Source of the DNA: Alphaproteobacteria bacterium
GTDB lineage: Bacteria > Pseudomonadota > Alphaproteobacteria > WRAU01 > Hepatincolaceae
Length of the DNA: 64,000 bases
Assembly: GCA_009780035.1 (NCBI GenBank)
Contig: WRAU01000001.1
Span: 124,001-188,000 of the forward strand
Direction of reading: 5' to 3'
Under the pieces are notes generated by a model, which saw only the letters and a program-made list of their open reading frames with translations, did no database searches and was not told the origin of the DNA. The position numbers and the translations under genes were made by a program. Shown one piece after another: positions 1 to 9,094 of this stretch (positions are counted from its first letter, which is position 1; each line of letters begins with the position of its first letter).

Positions 1-2
1 TC

Positions 3-143
3 TTGATTTTTGTTTATGTGCTTAATTTGTTGTTTCCTATTTATTCTCAGCCTGATATACTGCGGGAATCTTATTTAAAAACCCTTGCTGATAATATACT
101 TTCCAGCGGAATTATGCAATACCTTCAAGACATAATAAAATAG
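3..143 (+). CDS. C-terminal end of a truncated gene, possibly CvpA-like
   Basis: The window opens inside a reading frame in frame 3 that runs 46 codons to a TAG at 141-143. It begins with a hydrophobic stretch (LIFVYVLNLLFPIY) followed by an amphipathic tail with a QPDILRESYLKTLAD segment. A membrane segment followed by a 'QPDW..A..LPLL..GAD' style tail is seen at the end of CvpA-family inner-membrane proteins, so that is a weak guess. The rest of the gene lies upstream of the window. It is followed by about 90 bp of AT-rich spacer and then marC on the same strand. Confidence 0.4.
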   Translation: MIFVYVLNLLFPIYSQPDILRESYLKTLADNILSSGIMQYLQDIIK

Positions 144-237
144 TTGATTTATAAAATCCTAGTGGAAATTAATTATAAACAATGCTATAATAAATAAGGT
201 TATTAGAACTTGAATAATTAAGTCTTATGGTGAGTTG

Positions 238-861
238 ATGCTGCATACATATAATATTTTTAACACATTCCTTCTTGCATTTTTTGCATTTTTTGCTACA
301 GTTTCGCCTTTAAATGTCTTGATTGTTTTTATGTCATCTACAGGGAAATACTCCTCTGAAGAAAGAAAAAAGATTGCTATAAAATCTATAACGGTAGCCT
401 CTATAGTTTTGGTAGTGTGTATGCTTTTTGGCATAGTTGTTTTTAGATTCCTAGGAATAGAGCTTCACTCAATTAGAACTGCCGGCGGAATTTTGCTATT
501 GCTTACAGCCATAGGCATGATGTTCGGGGAAGACAAAGAAAGCGTAGATATTTCTCCTACTAAAAAAGATATTTCAATTTTTCCTATGGCAGTTCCAATA
601 ATTGCAGGACCAGCTGGAATTACCACAAGCATGCTGGTTTTTCAAAGCTATTCTGACATACTGTTAAAAATGAGTGTATTCGCAGCTCTTGTAAGCAATT
701 TGGTATTAACGATGGTTTTATTATTGCTTTCTGATAAAATTATTACTAAAATTAAAAAGTCGGTTATGGAAGTTTTTTTAAGAATAGCCGGATTAATTCT
801 AGCAAGTTTAGCAGTTCAATTTATTTTTGATGGCATTCGTGCCGCCAAAATTTTTAGTTAA
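238..861 (+). CDS. MarC family integral membrane protein
   Basis: A protein of about 207 residues with six predicted hydrophobic segments and the family signature AVPIIAGPAG near residue 118, which marks the MarC/UPF0056 family. These are inner-membrane proteins of uncertain transport role; the original link to multiple antibiotic resistance was not upheld. A TTG at 235 sits immediately before ATG 238. I chose the ATG because GGTGAG lies just upstream of it. The next gene starts 14 bp after the stop on the same strand, so it may be cotranscribed with the yfgM-bamB pair. Confidence 0.85.
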   Translation: MLHTYNIFNTFLLAFFAFFATVSPLNVLIVFMSSTGKYSSEERKKIAIKSITVASIVLVVCMLFGIVVFRFLGIELHSIRTAGGILLLLTAIGMMFGEDKESVDISPTKKDISIFPMAVPIIAGPAGITTSMLVFQSYSDILLKMSVFAALVSNLVLTMVLLLLSDKIITKIKKSVMEVFLRIAGLILASLAVQFIFDGIRAAKIFS

Positions 862-875
862 TTTAGGATTAAATA

Positions 876-1562
876 ATGGAAAATAAAGAAAAAGAAGATA
901 GTTCTTTTATTAAAGAAATAGAAAAAGACATTAAAAGAGATAGGCTTATTAAGGCTTTTTTGGTTTATAAGAAATTTGTTATTATCGGCACAATAATATT
1001 AGCTACTATGTTTGCTGTTTATTATGGCACAGAAACTATGCACCAAATGAAAGCCGATAAAAACTCTGTGGTGTTTTCTGAAGTTAAAGACGCCATGAGC
1101 GCCGGTGATTTGCCTAAAGCATTAATTCTGCTAGATCAGCTTATAAATCAAGGAACTGACGGCTATGTTTTTGTTTCATATTTAGAAAAAGTTAATATTC
1201 TTATGGCGCAGGGTAAAACTCAAGATGCGCTTAATACTCTTAAAGAAGCTGCTAAGGTGGTTTCTTTGCCAAGCTATTATAAAGATATGTTAAAATCTTT
1301 AGAATTTATGGCTAGAATGAACAACAATGAAGGTGAAGATTTAGCCCAGCTAGCTAGTGATATAAAAGCTAACTTAAGAAATGATGATCCCTTTTATTTT
1401 CATAATTTAGAAATGTATGCGGCAACCCTTTTTATGCTAAATCAGTATGAAGAATCTTTAAAAACATATACAATGATTATCGAAGCGCAGGGCGATAATA
1501 TCCCTGCTGATATAAAAGCAAGAGCGAAAAGAGCAAAATCTGTCCTTGTTAGCCTAAAATAA
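876..1562 (+). CDS. YfgM-like membrane-anchored TPR protein
   Basis: 228 residues: a charged cytoplasmic N-terminus, one transmembrane segment at about residues 33-52 (FVIIGTIILATMFAVYYG), then a helical repeat region (GDLPKALILLDQLINQG, GKTQDALNTLKEAAK, NQYEESLKTYTMII) typical of the TPR_21/YfgM domain. YfgM in gammaproteobacteria is an ancillary factor of the SecYEG translocon that hands clients to periplasmic chaperones. The gene order here, yfgM then bamB then der, is the same as in E. coli, which supports the assignment. The family is poorly characterised in alphaproteobacteria. Confidence 0.8.
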   Translation: MENKEKEDSSFIKEIEKDIKRDRLIKAFLVYKKFVIIGTIILATMFAVYYGTETMHQMKADKNSVVFSEVKDAMSAGDLPKALILLDQLINQGTDGYVFVSYLEKVNILMAQGKTQDALNTLKEAAKVVSLPSYYKDMLKSLEFMARMNNNEGEDLAQLASDIKANLRNDDPFYFHNLEMYAATLFMLNQYEESLKTYTMIIEAQGDNIPADIKARAKRAKSVLVSLK

Positions 1563-1601
1563 TAAACAGGGTTCTCTCAAAATTGACGAGAGTGAGATTG
1601 C

Positions 1602-2828
1602 ATGATTATTAAACTTTATAAAAAAATATTTTTTACCTTGTTTTTCTTAGGTATTTTCACTCAGCCTATATTGGCTGCAAATGAGAATTGGGAGCAGCTT
1701 TATTCTCGTGTTGATGCCATTATGCCAAAGATTTCTTTTATGAATATTAATGCCGATAAAGGCTTAGAAACCATGCGGATTTCTAAGTTTGATGTAGGGC
1801 GCTCTTATCGCGGCAATAAAAGACCGCCGAATATTCTTATTAAAGATGGTTTCCTTTATATGCTGGATTCTAATAATACCATTGCTGTATTTTCTTTAGA
1901 TAGAAGACGCGTAATTAAAAGGTTTCCGCTAAGAGAACAGCGGCGTGCGACTGCTTCTGGCATGGCAGTTTACGAAAATAATCTTTATATAACTTTTGAA
2001 AACGGGATTCTGCTTTCTTTTTCTTTAGCTGCTAATGAAATTAATTGGACGGTTAATGTGGGGCTTCCTATCAATTCAGCTCCTGTGGTTAGTAATAATG
2101 AAGTGTTTTTTGTGGCAAATAACACTGTTTATGCGGTTTCAACTACAAGCGGAAATATTTTGTGGAATCATATTGGTTCAAAAGCAGGGGTTTCTTTAAG
2201 AATGCTTTTTGCACCAAGCGTTTATTCAGGATATTTATTTTTAGGATTATCCTCTAGTGATGTTTTAGTGCTAAGGCAAGAACAGGGCAATTTATTTTTT
2301 AGAACAAATATTTCTAATACAGGGGCAGTGTCTTTTAGGCTGAATCCATTGATGGGAGATATTAAATCACCGATTATTCCCTTTAATGGCAATATTATTG
2401 TAGGGTCTAATAATCGTATTGTGATGTTTAGCTTGGCAAATCAAAGGGAAGTTTGGCGCAATACCCAAATAGGAACTTACTCTACGCCGATTATTTCTAA
2501 CAACTCTATTTTATTAATCAGCACTACAGGAAATTTAGTCAGCCTTAATGCTAACACGGGGGCAGCGAACTGGTCGAATGCTTTAACCACGCGGGTGCGG
2601 ACGAAACGCAGAATTTTTTGGTATGGTCCTGTAGAATTTAATAATCAACTTTTTATTGCTAATTCTGTGGGTGAAATAATGCTGGTGGATAAAAGCAATG
2701 GCAATTTACTTTCATACCGCCGATTATTTACTCTTAATAAAGAAAGAGTTTTCTCACCTCCAGTAATTACGGATAGTTATATTGCAGTGTTTAGCAATTA
2801 TGGTAATTTATATATCAGCAGAAATTAA
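1602..2828 (+). CDS. bamB: Outer membrane assembly beta-propeller BamB
   Basis: 408 residues with a signal peptide (hydrophobic residues 8-24, ending PILAA) and repeated PQQ-type blades marked by W-containing strands (INWTVNVG, ILWNHIG, EVWRNTQIG, ANWSNAL). BamB is the scaffold subunit of the BAM complex that inserts beta-barrels into the outer membrane. It sits between yfgM and der, as in many proteobacteria. I see no lipobox cysteine after the signal peptide, so this copy appears to be cleaved by signal peptidase I rather than lipid-anchored. A simple hairpin follows the stop at 2836-2865. Confidence 0.85.
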   Translation: MIIKLYKKIFFTLFFLGIFTQPILAANENWEQLYSRVDAIMPKISFMNINADKGLETMRISKFDVGRSYRGNKRPPNILIKDGFLYMLDSNNTIAVFSLDRRRVIKRFPLREQRRATASGMAVYENNLYITFENGILLSFSLAANEINWTVNVGLPINSAPVVSNNEVFFVANNTVYAVSTTSGNILWNHIGSKAGVSLRMLFAPSVYSGYLFLGLSSSDVLVLRQEQGNLFFRTNISNTGAVSFRLNPLMGDIKSPIIPFNGNIIVGSNNRIVMFSLANQREVWRNTQIGTYSTPIISNNSILLISTTGNLVSLNANTGAANWSNALTTRVRTKRRIFWYGPVEFNNQLFIANSVGEIMLVDKSNGNLLSYRRLFTLNKERVFSPPVITDSYIAVFSNYGNLYISRN

Positions 2829-2835
2829 AATAACT

Positions 2836-2865
2836 AATATGGTAAAATTTTTATTTTACCATATT
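2836..2865 (+). terminator. Hairpin after bamB
   Basis: AATATGGTAAAAT and its reverse complement flank a 4-nt T-rich loop, 8 bp after the bamB stop. The stem is AT-rich and is followed by only a short T-rich stretch, so it is a weak intrinsic terminator or a 3-prime end stabiliser. Confidence 0.55.
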
Positions 2866-2890
2866 TAATTGTTTAGTGGGAACGGAATTA

Positions 2891-3006
2891 TGCTTAAAGA
2901 AGACAGATAAATCCTCTAAAGTTGACTTCTGCGGGCGCGTAGTATCTCACACAGAATCCTATGAACGCAGGGAAACTTTAGAGGATTTATCTGTCTTCTT
3001 TAAGCA
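2891..3006. repeat. Locus-specific long hairpin element (a), upstream of der
   Basis: A perfect 33-bp stem (left arm 2891-2923, right arm 2974-3006) encloses a 50-nt core. The core carries an inner CTGCG/CGCAG pair and, on the minus strand, the motif GCGTTCATAGG followed by GATACTACGCGCCCGC. That core closely matches element (b) at 5199-5310, while the arms of the two copies share no obvious sequence. The right arm ends 4 bp before the der ribosome-binding site, so the structure forms the leader of der. Seven such elements occur in this window. Confidence 0.85.
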
Positions 3007-3020
3007 ATATGGAGTATTTA

Positions 3021-4418
3021 ATGTTTAAAATAGCAATTATTGGCAGACCGAATGTGGGGAAGTCAACTCTTTTTAATTTTTTAAGCGGTAAAAATATCGC
3101 TCTTACCTCAGATATTTCTGGACTTAGCCGCGATCGTAAAGAGAATCTTGCCTCATTATACGACATGAAGTTTATTCTTAGTGATACGGGCGGATACGAT
3201 GATGCGGCTGATATTATCAATCAAAAAATTTGGGAGCAGGCAAACATTGCTATAGGTAATGCTGATGTAGTATTATTTATCTTAGACGGCAAGGCTGGAC
3301 TTTCACCTATTGATAAATATTTGGCAGATGTTCTAAGAAAATCACATAAACCCATAATTTTATGCGTTAATAAAATTGATACCCGCGATGCTAAGCAAAA
3401 CTTATCTTTATTTGAGGAATTGGGTTTTAGCAATATTTGTGCTATATCTGCTGCGCACAGTATAGGCATTGCCGATTTATATGCCGCAATTAAACCATTT
3501 TACGATGAATACATCCGCACAAATCCGCTAGAGGAAATAAGTGAAAAACCTGAACTAATGTTAGCTTTTGTGGGTAAGCCCAATGCCGGAAAATCAACCA
3601 TTATTAATAACCTTTTGGGAGAAAATCGGGTAATTACAAGTAGCATTGCAGGAACTACAAGAGATTCCATTTATTTAGATTTATTTTATGATGATAAAAA
3701 AATTAAACTGGTTGATACTGCCGGCTTAAGACGCAAATCTAATGTAGATAGTTTTGTTGAAAGAATGGCAAATATGGATTCGCTGCAGGCTATTAATTTT
3801 GCTACTGTGGCAGCTTTGGTAATTTCTGCAGAAGAGGGGCTTTCTAAGCAAGACCTTACCCTAGCTAAGCATATCGTGGAAGAAGGGCGCGGACTGATAA
3901 TTGTGGTTAATAAAATTGATTTAATTAAAAATAAAAAAGCCTTTTTAAATGAAATTGCTTTAAGCATTGAAGATAATTTTTTCCAAATTAAGCGCCCAAT
4001 TGTGCTAGGAATTTCAGCTCTTAAAGATGCTAATATTTCGGCAATAATTGAAGCAAGCCTTGAGTTATACGAAAAATGGCAGTTTAAAATTAATACCTCT
4101 GCCCTCAATAGATGGCTGGGTAAGGCGTTAGAGAGAAATCAGCCGCCGATGGTGAAATCTCGGCGGTTAAAAATAAAGTTTGCCTCAATGATAAAATCCC
4201 GCCCGCCGACTATTAATATTTGGGCGAATATGGATAAAGAATTCCCCGATTCGTATTTAAGATACTTGCAGAACGAGCTGTATAAATCTTTTGACCTATG
4301 GGGAACCACTGTGCGCTTTAATATCCAAAAAAGTGAAAATCCTTATAAAGATAAACCTCGATTAAATAAAAGGGAAGAAAAAGTAATAGAAAACCGTAAA
4401 TCACGATTAAGAAAGTAG
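3021..4418 (+). CDS. der: Ribosome assembly GTPase Der (EngA)
   Basis: 465 residues with two tandem GTPase domains, each with a P-loop (GRPNVGKST near residue 7, GKPNAGKST near 183), DTGG/DTAG G3 motifs and NKID G4 motifs, then a C-terminal KH-like domain. Der is an essential GTPase for 50S subunit maturation. An in-frame ATG at 3009 gives a longer form, but ATG 3021 has GGAG at 3011-3014 and gives the usual MFKIAIIGRPNVGKS start. The leader is the perfect 33-bp hairpin at 2891-3006. Confidence 0.95.
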   Translation: MFKIAIIGRPNVGKSTLFNFLSGKNIALTSDISGLSRDRKENLASLYDMKFILSDTGGYDDAADIINQKIWEQANIAIGNADVVLFILDGKAGLSPIDKYLADVLRKSHKPIILCVNKIDTRDAKQNLSLFEELGFSNICAISAAHSIGIADLYAAIKPFYDEYIRTNPLEEISEKPELMLAFVGKPNAGKSTIINNLLGENRVITSSIAGTTRDSIYLDLFYDDKKIKLVDTAGLRRKSNVDSFVERMANMDSLQAINFATVAALVISAEEGLSKQDLTLAKHIVEEGRGLIIVVNKIDLIKNKKAFLNEIALSIEDNFFQIKRPIVLGISALKDANISAIIEASLELYEKWQFKINTSALNRWLGKALERNQPPMVKSRRLKIKFASMIKSRPPTINIWANMDKEFPDSYLRYLQNELYKSFDLWGTTVRFNIQKSENPYKDKPRLNKREEKVIENRKSRLRK

Positions 4419-4634
4419 AAATGGCAAAAAAAACTAAGAAATGAAATTATTTTGCTACGTTTCCAACGCCGGCTATTTTGTCGCCACCGCCAAAATGGTC
4501 TAACACCTTATGTTTGTTAGATTCGCAAGAAATCATTGCTTTTTTATTACTTATTCAAATTTATTTTTAAAAATTTCTATACTCATAACTTTACTCTTTA
4601 AATATATTTATTTTATTATAGCATAATCCATTTC
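4419..4634. other. Spacer between der and mpg
   Basis: Convergent spacer of 216 bp. I see no convincing gene. A 29-codon minus-strand frame at 4447-4536 and an 8-codon plus-strand frame directly after der exist, but neither has supporting context. The right half is very AT-rich. Confidence 0.4.
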
Positions 4635-5153
4635 CTATTCATCCAAAACGAATCTATAAGGGGCGTCTTTGTTTTTATTAATGCCGATGCGCGGAGTGGT
4701 TTTTATTTTTATGGTAGTATTATTTTCATATAGGCTTATGAAGCTGCCATCTATTAGGCTTTTATAATTATAATTTCTATCAATACCTAAAAATTTACAG
4801 ACTTTGCCTGGACCGTTTAGCTTAACAATACTTTTGCCATCAAAAATATTAATGCCTCTAATTAAAGCAGCTGCTGGATAGTTTTCTTTTTCGCACACAA
4901 AATTAAGACAATTATGGATACCGTAAATAATATAAACATAAGCAATGCCGCCTGCCATAAACATAGGGGCGTTTCTTTTGGTTAAGCCGCAAAAAGCATG
5001 CGAGGCAGGATCATCGCCGAAATAGGCTTCTGTTTCGGTAATTATCCCTTGATGTTCCCCATTAAGAGTTTTAATAGAAATATTTTTGCCGATTAATTCT
5101 TTACTTACTTGTAAAGTAGGCTGTAAGAAAAAATCTTTACCTAATTGTTTCAC
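4635..5153 (-). CDS. 3-methyladenine DNA glycosylase (AAG/MPG type)
   Basis: 172 residues matching the alkyladenine glycosylase fold: GIITETEAYFGDDPASHAF contains the catalytic glutamate, followed by RNAPMFMAGGIAYVYIIYG and LNGPGKVCKFLGI. The family removes alkylated purines in base excision repair. Translation probably starts at GTG (5151-5153) with an AGGTG-type site upstream. It stops at TAG. The protein is slightly shorter than many bacterial homologues but keeps all recognisable blocks. Confidence 0.85.
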   Translation of the reverse strand: MKQLGKDFFLQPTLQVSKELIGKNISIKTLNGEHQGIITETEAYFGDDPASHAFCGLTKRNAPMFMAGGIAYVYIIYGIHNCLNFVCEKENYPAAALIRGINIFDGKSIVKLNGPGKVCKFLGIDRNYNYKSLIDGSFISLYENNTTIKIKTTPRIGINKNKDAPYRFVLDE

Positions 5154-5198
5154 CTAACACCTCATATTATACAAAATTTCCTCTCTTTATTACAATGA

Positions 5199-5310
5199 AA
5201 GAAATGTAAGAGGAAAGTATCTTTATTACTTCACTGCGTTCATGGTTTTTGTAGAAAGATGCTACACCCGCAGAATTAAGTTATAAAGATACTTTCCTCT
5301 TACATTTCTT
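5199..5310. repeat. Locus-specific long hairpin element (b), at the 3-prime end of bepA
   Basis: A perfect 28-bp stem (5199-5226 and 5283-5310) encloses a 56-nt core containing CTGCGTTCATGG and GATGCTACACCCGCAG. This is the same core as element (a), here in reverse orientation. The right arm is coding sequence: it encodes the last nine residues of bepA on the minus strand. The left arm is therefore an inverted copy of the gene end placed after the core. Confidence 0.85.
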
Positions 5311-6645
5311 CCTACTTGCCTCAGCTATAATACTTTGAGCTTCAAAATAATCATTAGAATTTTTATCTAAATTCAGCAGAGCTTTTCTAGCAAAAAAAAG
5401 TGCGCGGGGTTTATTTTCCATAATTATGAATTTTTCCGCTAAGGCTAAATTTGCACCGCCAATTTTGCCATCTTTGCCTAGAATTAACGATTTTAAATGC
5501 CAAGCACTAGGGTTTCTATTATTGATTTGCAATGATAAATTAATGCTCTGCAAAGCCATGATATTATTACTTTGGGCAAAATACGCATTAGCAATTTTAT
5601 AATGAATTAAATCACGGTTGCTTTTAATGCGGCGCACTATTTGGTTGTAATAGATAATAGCGTTAGCATAATCTGCCTTGCCAAAATAGCTGTCTGCCAG
5701 AATTTCTTTAAAATAAACATTATTAGGATACTTATTTGCTAGCTTATCTGCTAAAGTAATTGCCCTAGTAAAATCTTCCCGAGCATAAGCCTTTACTGCT
5801 TCAAAATAAATAAAAGCTATGCTGTCTTTAGGATAAGAATTGCTCTCGCCGTTAAAAGCTCTAATTTTAGCTTGAATTAAAACAAGCCTGCTAGCTAAAT
5901 CGGTATTTTTCACATAAGTATAATGATTTTTAGAGATATAATCATTAATAAAATCCATACGGGCGGCTGTTAAAGGATGCGTGGTTTGAATAATAAAATC
6001 TGGCAGCCTTTGCATAGAAGTGCCTTCTTTATTATGAAGTTTGCTCATAAAATCGTAAAAGCCTTTAGGATCGTAATCTGTTTCTTTAATATACTGAAGG
6101 GCAATTTGATCGGCTTGGCTTTCTTCGCTCCTAGAATACGATAACACGGCACTTTGGGTTGCCTGCATAGCTCCGTAAGATAAAAATCCAACCGCATCAG
6201 CTGCTCCGCCGGCACCGCTGCCGCCGCCAACTGCCATTGCTCCTAGCAAGCCTGCCATGCCTAGAAGCATTAGCCAAGTGGCATTTTGATAAGTATTGCT
6301 GCCGCGGGAAATGTGTCCAGCGGTAATATGCCCTAATTCATGCGCCAATACTCCAGCAATTTCATTATAAGAGGAAGCAATGGTTATAAGTCCGGTATGA
6401 ATAAAAATATTTTGCCCACCGCTGACAAAAGCATTAGGCGTGCTGTCGTTAATTATATAAATATTAATGGTATTAGGATTAAACCCAGCAACTTTAAAAA
6501 TGGGAGCCATTAAATCGCTGATAAAATCTTCAATTTCGGAATCTTTGATTAAATAAATTTCTCTGCCTGCCGCTGCTATCGGCTGGTAAGAACTAATAAT
6601 AAACAAGCTGAAAATTAACAATAAGACTATAAGATTTTTTAACAT
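5281..6645 (-). CDS. bepA: Periplasmic M48 metalloprotease, BepA-like, with TPR tail
   Basis: 454 residues. A signal peptide (residues 1-26) is followed by a zinc metalloprotease domain with HELGH at residues 102-106 and the third ligand in a SRSEESQAD segment near 175. A Gly/Ala-rich hydrophobic loop (about 125-150) comes between. The C-terminal half is a TPR-like region. BepA degrades stalled or misfolded outer-membrane barrel proteins and chaperones LptD assembly, which fits with bamB nearby. The last nine residues (KKCKRKVSL) are encoded by an arm of hairpin element (b), so the natural C-terminus may have been altered by that element. Confidence 0.85.
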   Translation of the reverse strand: MLKNLIVLLLIFSLFIISSYQPIAAAGREIYLIKDSEIEDFISDLMAPIFKVAGFNPNTINIYIINDSTPNAFVSGGQNIFIHTGLITIASSYNEIAGVLAHELGHITAGHISRGSNTYQNATWLMLLGMAGLLGAMAVGGGSGAGGAADAVGFLSYGAMQATQSAVLSYSRSEESQADQIALQYIKETDYDPKGFYDFMSKLHNKEGTSMQRLPDFIIQTTHPLTAARMDFINDYISKNHYTYVKNTDLASRLVLIQAKIRAFNGESNSYPKDSIAFIYFEAVKAYAREDFTRAITLADKLANKYPNNVYFKEILADSYFGKADYANAIIYYNQIVRRIKSNRDLIHYKIANAYFAQSNNIMALQSINLSLQINNRNPSAWHLKSLILGKDGKIGGANLALAEKFIIMENKPRALFFARKALLNLDKNSNDYFEAQSIIAEASRKKCKRKVSL

Positions 6646-6650
6646 TTAAC

Positions 6651-6758
6651 TCGTCATGCCGTGCTACGACACGGTATCCATTTACATGATTATGTAATTA
6701 AACAGATTCTGTTTGTGTAATCATCCTATAGATGCCGTGTCGTAGCACGGCATGACGA
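6651..6758. repeat. REP-like inverted pair (R1) between bepA and rne
   Basis: Two 24-bp arms (6651-6674, 6735-6758) are perfect reverse complements reading TCGTCATGCCGTGCTACGAC plus CACGG. Each arm is itself a hairpin (CCGTG...CACGG). The core GTCATRCCG...CGGTATCCAT recurs at four other loci in the window (23597, 39637, 40557, 45592). Confidence 0.85.
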
Positions 6759-6824
6759 TGAGATGTTTTTTAAATTTATTGCTGAAGTATATAATTATCC
6801 AATTTTAAATATACTTCCATGCTT

Positions 6825-8810
6825 TTACAGTCCAAATAATTTTTTAAAAAATCCTTTCTTTTCTTGTTTTTTACTTGCTGTAAACTTATTATTAAACTTG
6901 GAATTTGAATTCCTTTTATTATGATTCTTTTTATTATTGTGGTTATTTTTTTTATTGTAAGAATAATTGCTGTTTTCTTCCTTCTGCTTGTTAGCATTAA
7001 TTTCCAGCTCTTTTTCTAAGAATAGCACAGTTTCAGCAATTTCTTCATTATCAGATTTATCTTCCTCTACAGCATAAAAAGGATAAGGCAAATGGTTATC
7101 GCATTCAATTCTAATAGTTGACTTTAGAGAATCTTCCAGCCGTGATAAATCTTGTCTTTTATTATTAAGTAAATAAAAGGCTTCTTCAGATGGCATTTTA
7201 ACTAAAAGTTTGGTAGAAGAAGGCGGCTTGATTTTGTTATTTTCTACATCGCCAATAAGATTTCTTAAAATATTAAGAGCGTTTAATTCAAGAGGACGCA
7301 CATAGCCCATGCCTTGACATTTTGGACAAACCGTAAAACTGCGTTCAATTACTGAGGTTTTAATGCGCTGGCGGGATATTTCTAAAAGCCCGAAGTTAGA
7401 AATTGGCGATATTTGAATTTTCGCTTTATCTTCCTTAGCAAGGTCTTTCATTTTTTTCTCGATTATGGAACGGTTCTTAGAATTTTCCATATCAATGAAA
7501 TCTATAACAATTAAACCGCCGAGATCTCTTAGTTTTATTTGTTTAGCAATTTCTACACAGGATTCTAAATTGGTTCGCAAAGCTGTTTCTTCAACATTTC
7601 TTTTACCTTTAGATTTTCCTGAGTTAATATCAATGGCGGTTAAGGCTTCGGTATTATTAATTACCAAATAGCCGCCAGATTTTAAGAAAACCACAGGAGA
7701 GTAAATGCTTTTAATCTGATCGTCAATTTTATAATACTTAAAAAGTGAAAGTTTCGGGTGGTTAAACTTTATGATTTTTTTAAGAATATCCGGCGCAATT
7801 AATTTTGCGAAATTTTTAGCAGTTTCAAAAGCATGTTTGCCGTCTATAATAATTTCATCAGTTTTGCTGGAGTAAATATCACGAATAACTCTTTTAATTA
7901 AAATTCCTTCTTCAAAAAGCATGCCGGGTTTTTTCATTTTGGCAGTTTGTTCTTGAATGGAAGCCCAAATTTTATCAACATAATTATAGTCGTTGATAAT
8001 TTCTTCATCACTGCGCTCAACGCTTGCAGTTCTAATAATTACATTAGTATTTTCTGGGATATTAAGTCCTTCAATGATGTTTTTCAGCCTAGTTCTATCG
8101 GCATAATTAGTAATTTTTTTGGAAATGCCGCCTTCAAAAGGAGTGCTTGGCATTAAAACGCAATATCTTCCGGCAATTGAAAGATAGGTGGTCATAGATG
8201 CCCCTTTATTGCCGCGTTCATCTTTAACTACTTGCACTAAAAGGTATTGATCGGGCTTAATAACATCTTGAATTTTATAGCCGAACCTTGAACCGTATTC
8301 TAAGTTCTCGCTTTCCAATTGGGCTAAGAAATCTTCATCTGTGAAATCAAAGATTTCTTCTTCTGAAGATTCTTCAAGCGTATCAACTGCTGAAATTTTA
8401 ACCACAAATCCGTTTTCTTGGATAGAAAAAGCATCATTCTCTACATTAGATTCTTCGGCAGTTTTATCTTGATTCTTTTTCTTAGAACCGCGTGATGTAA
8501 TTTTTTCTTTAAGAGAATCTCTATGCTTCTGCTGCTTATCTTTAATAGAACTTAAAGATTCTTCATCTAAATCAAAATAGTTTATATTAATTTCATTAAA
8601 AGGAAGAAATCCTTGCTTTTTACCGCCGTAATCAACAAAAGCAGCCTGCAAAGATGCCTCAACTTTTGTAACCCGCGCTAAATAAATATTTCCTTTTAAT
8701 TCTTCTTTAGTTTTAACCTGAAATTCATAGTCTTCAATTATGTCGTCTTTTAGAACTGCAACCCTAGTTTCCTCTAAATGAGAGGCATCTATCAATATTT
8801 TATTTTTCAT
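6825..8810 (-). CDS. rne: Ribonuclease E/G
   Basis: 661 residues: an N-terminal S1 RNA-binding domain (GNIYLARVTKVEASLQAAFVD), a 5-prime sensor and RNase H-like region, the DNase I-like catalytic region with two acidic residues in TAIDINSGK (about 392) and VIDFIDM (about 437), and the zinc-link motif CPKCQGMG near 496. It performs the main endonucleolytic step in mRNA decay and rRNA/tRNA processing. A Lys/Asn-rich tail follows the catalytic core and ends KKGFFKKLFG, likely a basic RNA- or membrane-binding helix. An insertion of acidic residues (about 95-160) interrupts the S1 region, as in alphaproteobacterial RNase E. Confidence 0.93.
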   Translation of the reverse strand: MKNKILIDASHLEETRVAVLKDDIIEDYEFQVKTKEELKGNIYLARVTKVEASLQAAFVDYGGKKQGFLPFNEININYFDLDEESLSSIKDKQQKHRDSLKEKITSRGSKKKNQDKTAEESNVENDAFSIQENGFVVKISAVDTLEESSEEEIFDFTDEDFLAQLESENLEYGSRFGYKIQDVIKPDQYLLVQVVKDERGNKGASMTTYLSIAGRYCVLMPSTPFEGGISKKITNYADRTRLKNIIEGLNIPENTNVIIRTASVERSDEEIINDYNYVDKIWASIQEQTAKMKKPGMLFEEGILIKRVIRDIYSSKTDEIIIDGKHAFETAKNFAKLIAPDILKKIIKFNHPKLSLFKYYKIDDQIKSIYSPVVFLKSGGYLVINNTEALTAIDINSGKSKGKRNVEETALRTNLESCVEIAKQIKLRDLGGLIVIDFIDMENSKNRSIIEKKMKDLAKEDKAKIQISPISNFGLLEISRQRIKTSVIERSFTVCPKCQGMGYVRPLELNALNILRNLIGDVENNKIKPPSSTKLLVKMPSEEAFYLLNNKRQDLSRLEDSLKSTIRIECDNHLPYPFYAVEEDKSDNEEIAETVLFLEKELEINANKQKEENSNYSYNKKNNHNNKKNHNKRNSNSKFNNKFTASKKQEKKGFFKKLFGL

Positions 8811-9094
8811 TCTTTACCAATATTTTATATTTTTAATTTATTTATTTAACAAGAAATAAAATTGTAAGATAATTAGCATTGATTCTTACAATAAAAGTTT
8901 AAGATATATAGAATAATCTTTACAAATTCACTAATTATAAAGGACATTTAATAATTTTAATCTTGCTTATTAATAATATCATAAAATAATAAATATATAA
9001 TATAATTTTTTTTGTTTATTTTTATTGATAGAAATTATATCCTTGTTATAATTATGGGTGAATAAATTTTAATTATTATATATAAGTTTGTTAA
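8811..9094. other. Divergent promoter region of rne and amiC
   Basis: 284 bp, very AT-rich, with no open frame of note. A dyad TTGTAAGA/TCTTACAA (8862-8869 and 8884-8891) lies about 55 bp upstream of rne and could form a hairpin in its leader or be an operator. I cannot pick firm -35/-10 pairs because nearly any window here looks like a -10. Confidence 0.4.

Noticed and set aside
4447-4536. Small minus-strand frame of 29 codons between der and mpg
   Set aside because: No ribosome-binding site, no recognised family and a convergent spacer location. It remains possible but unsupported.
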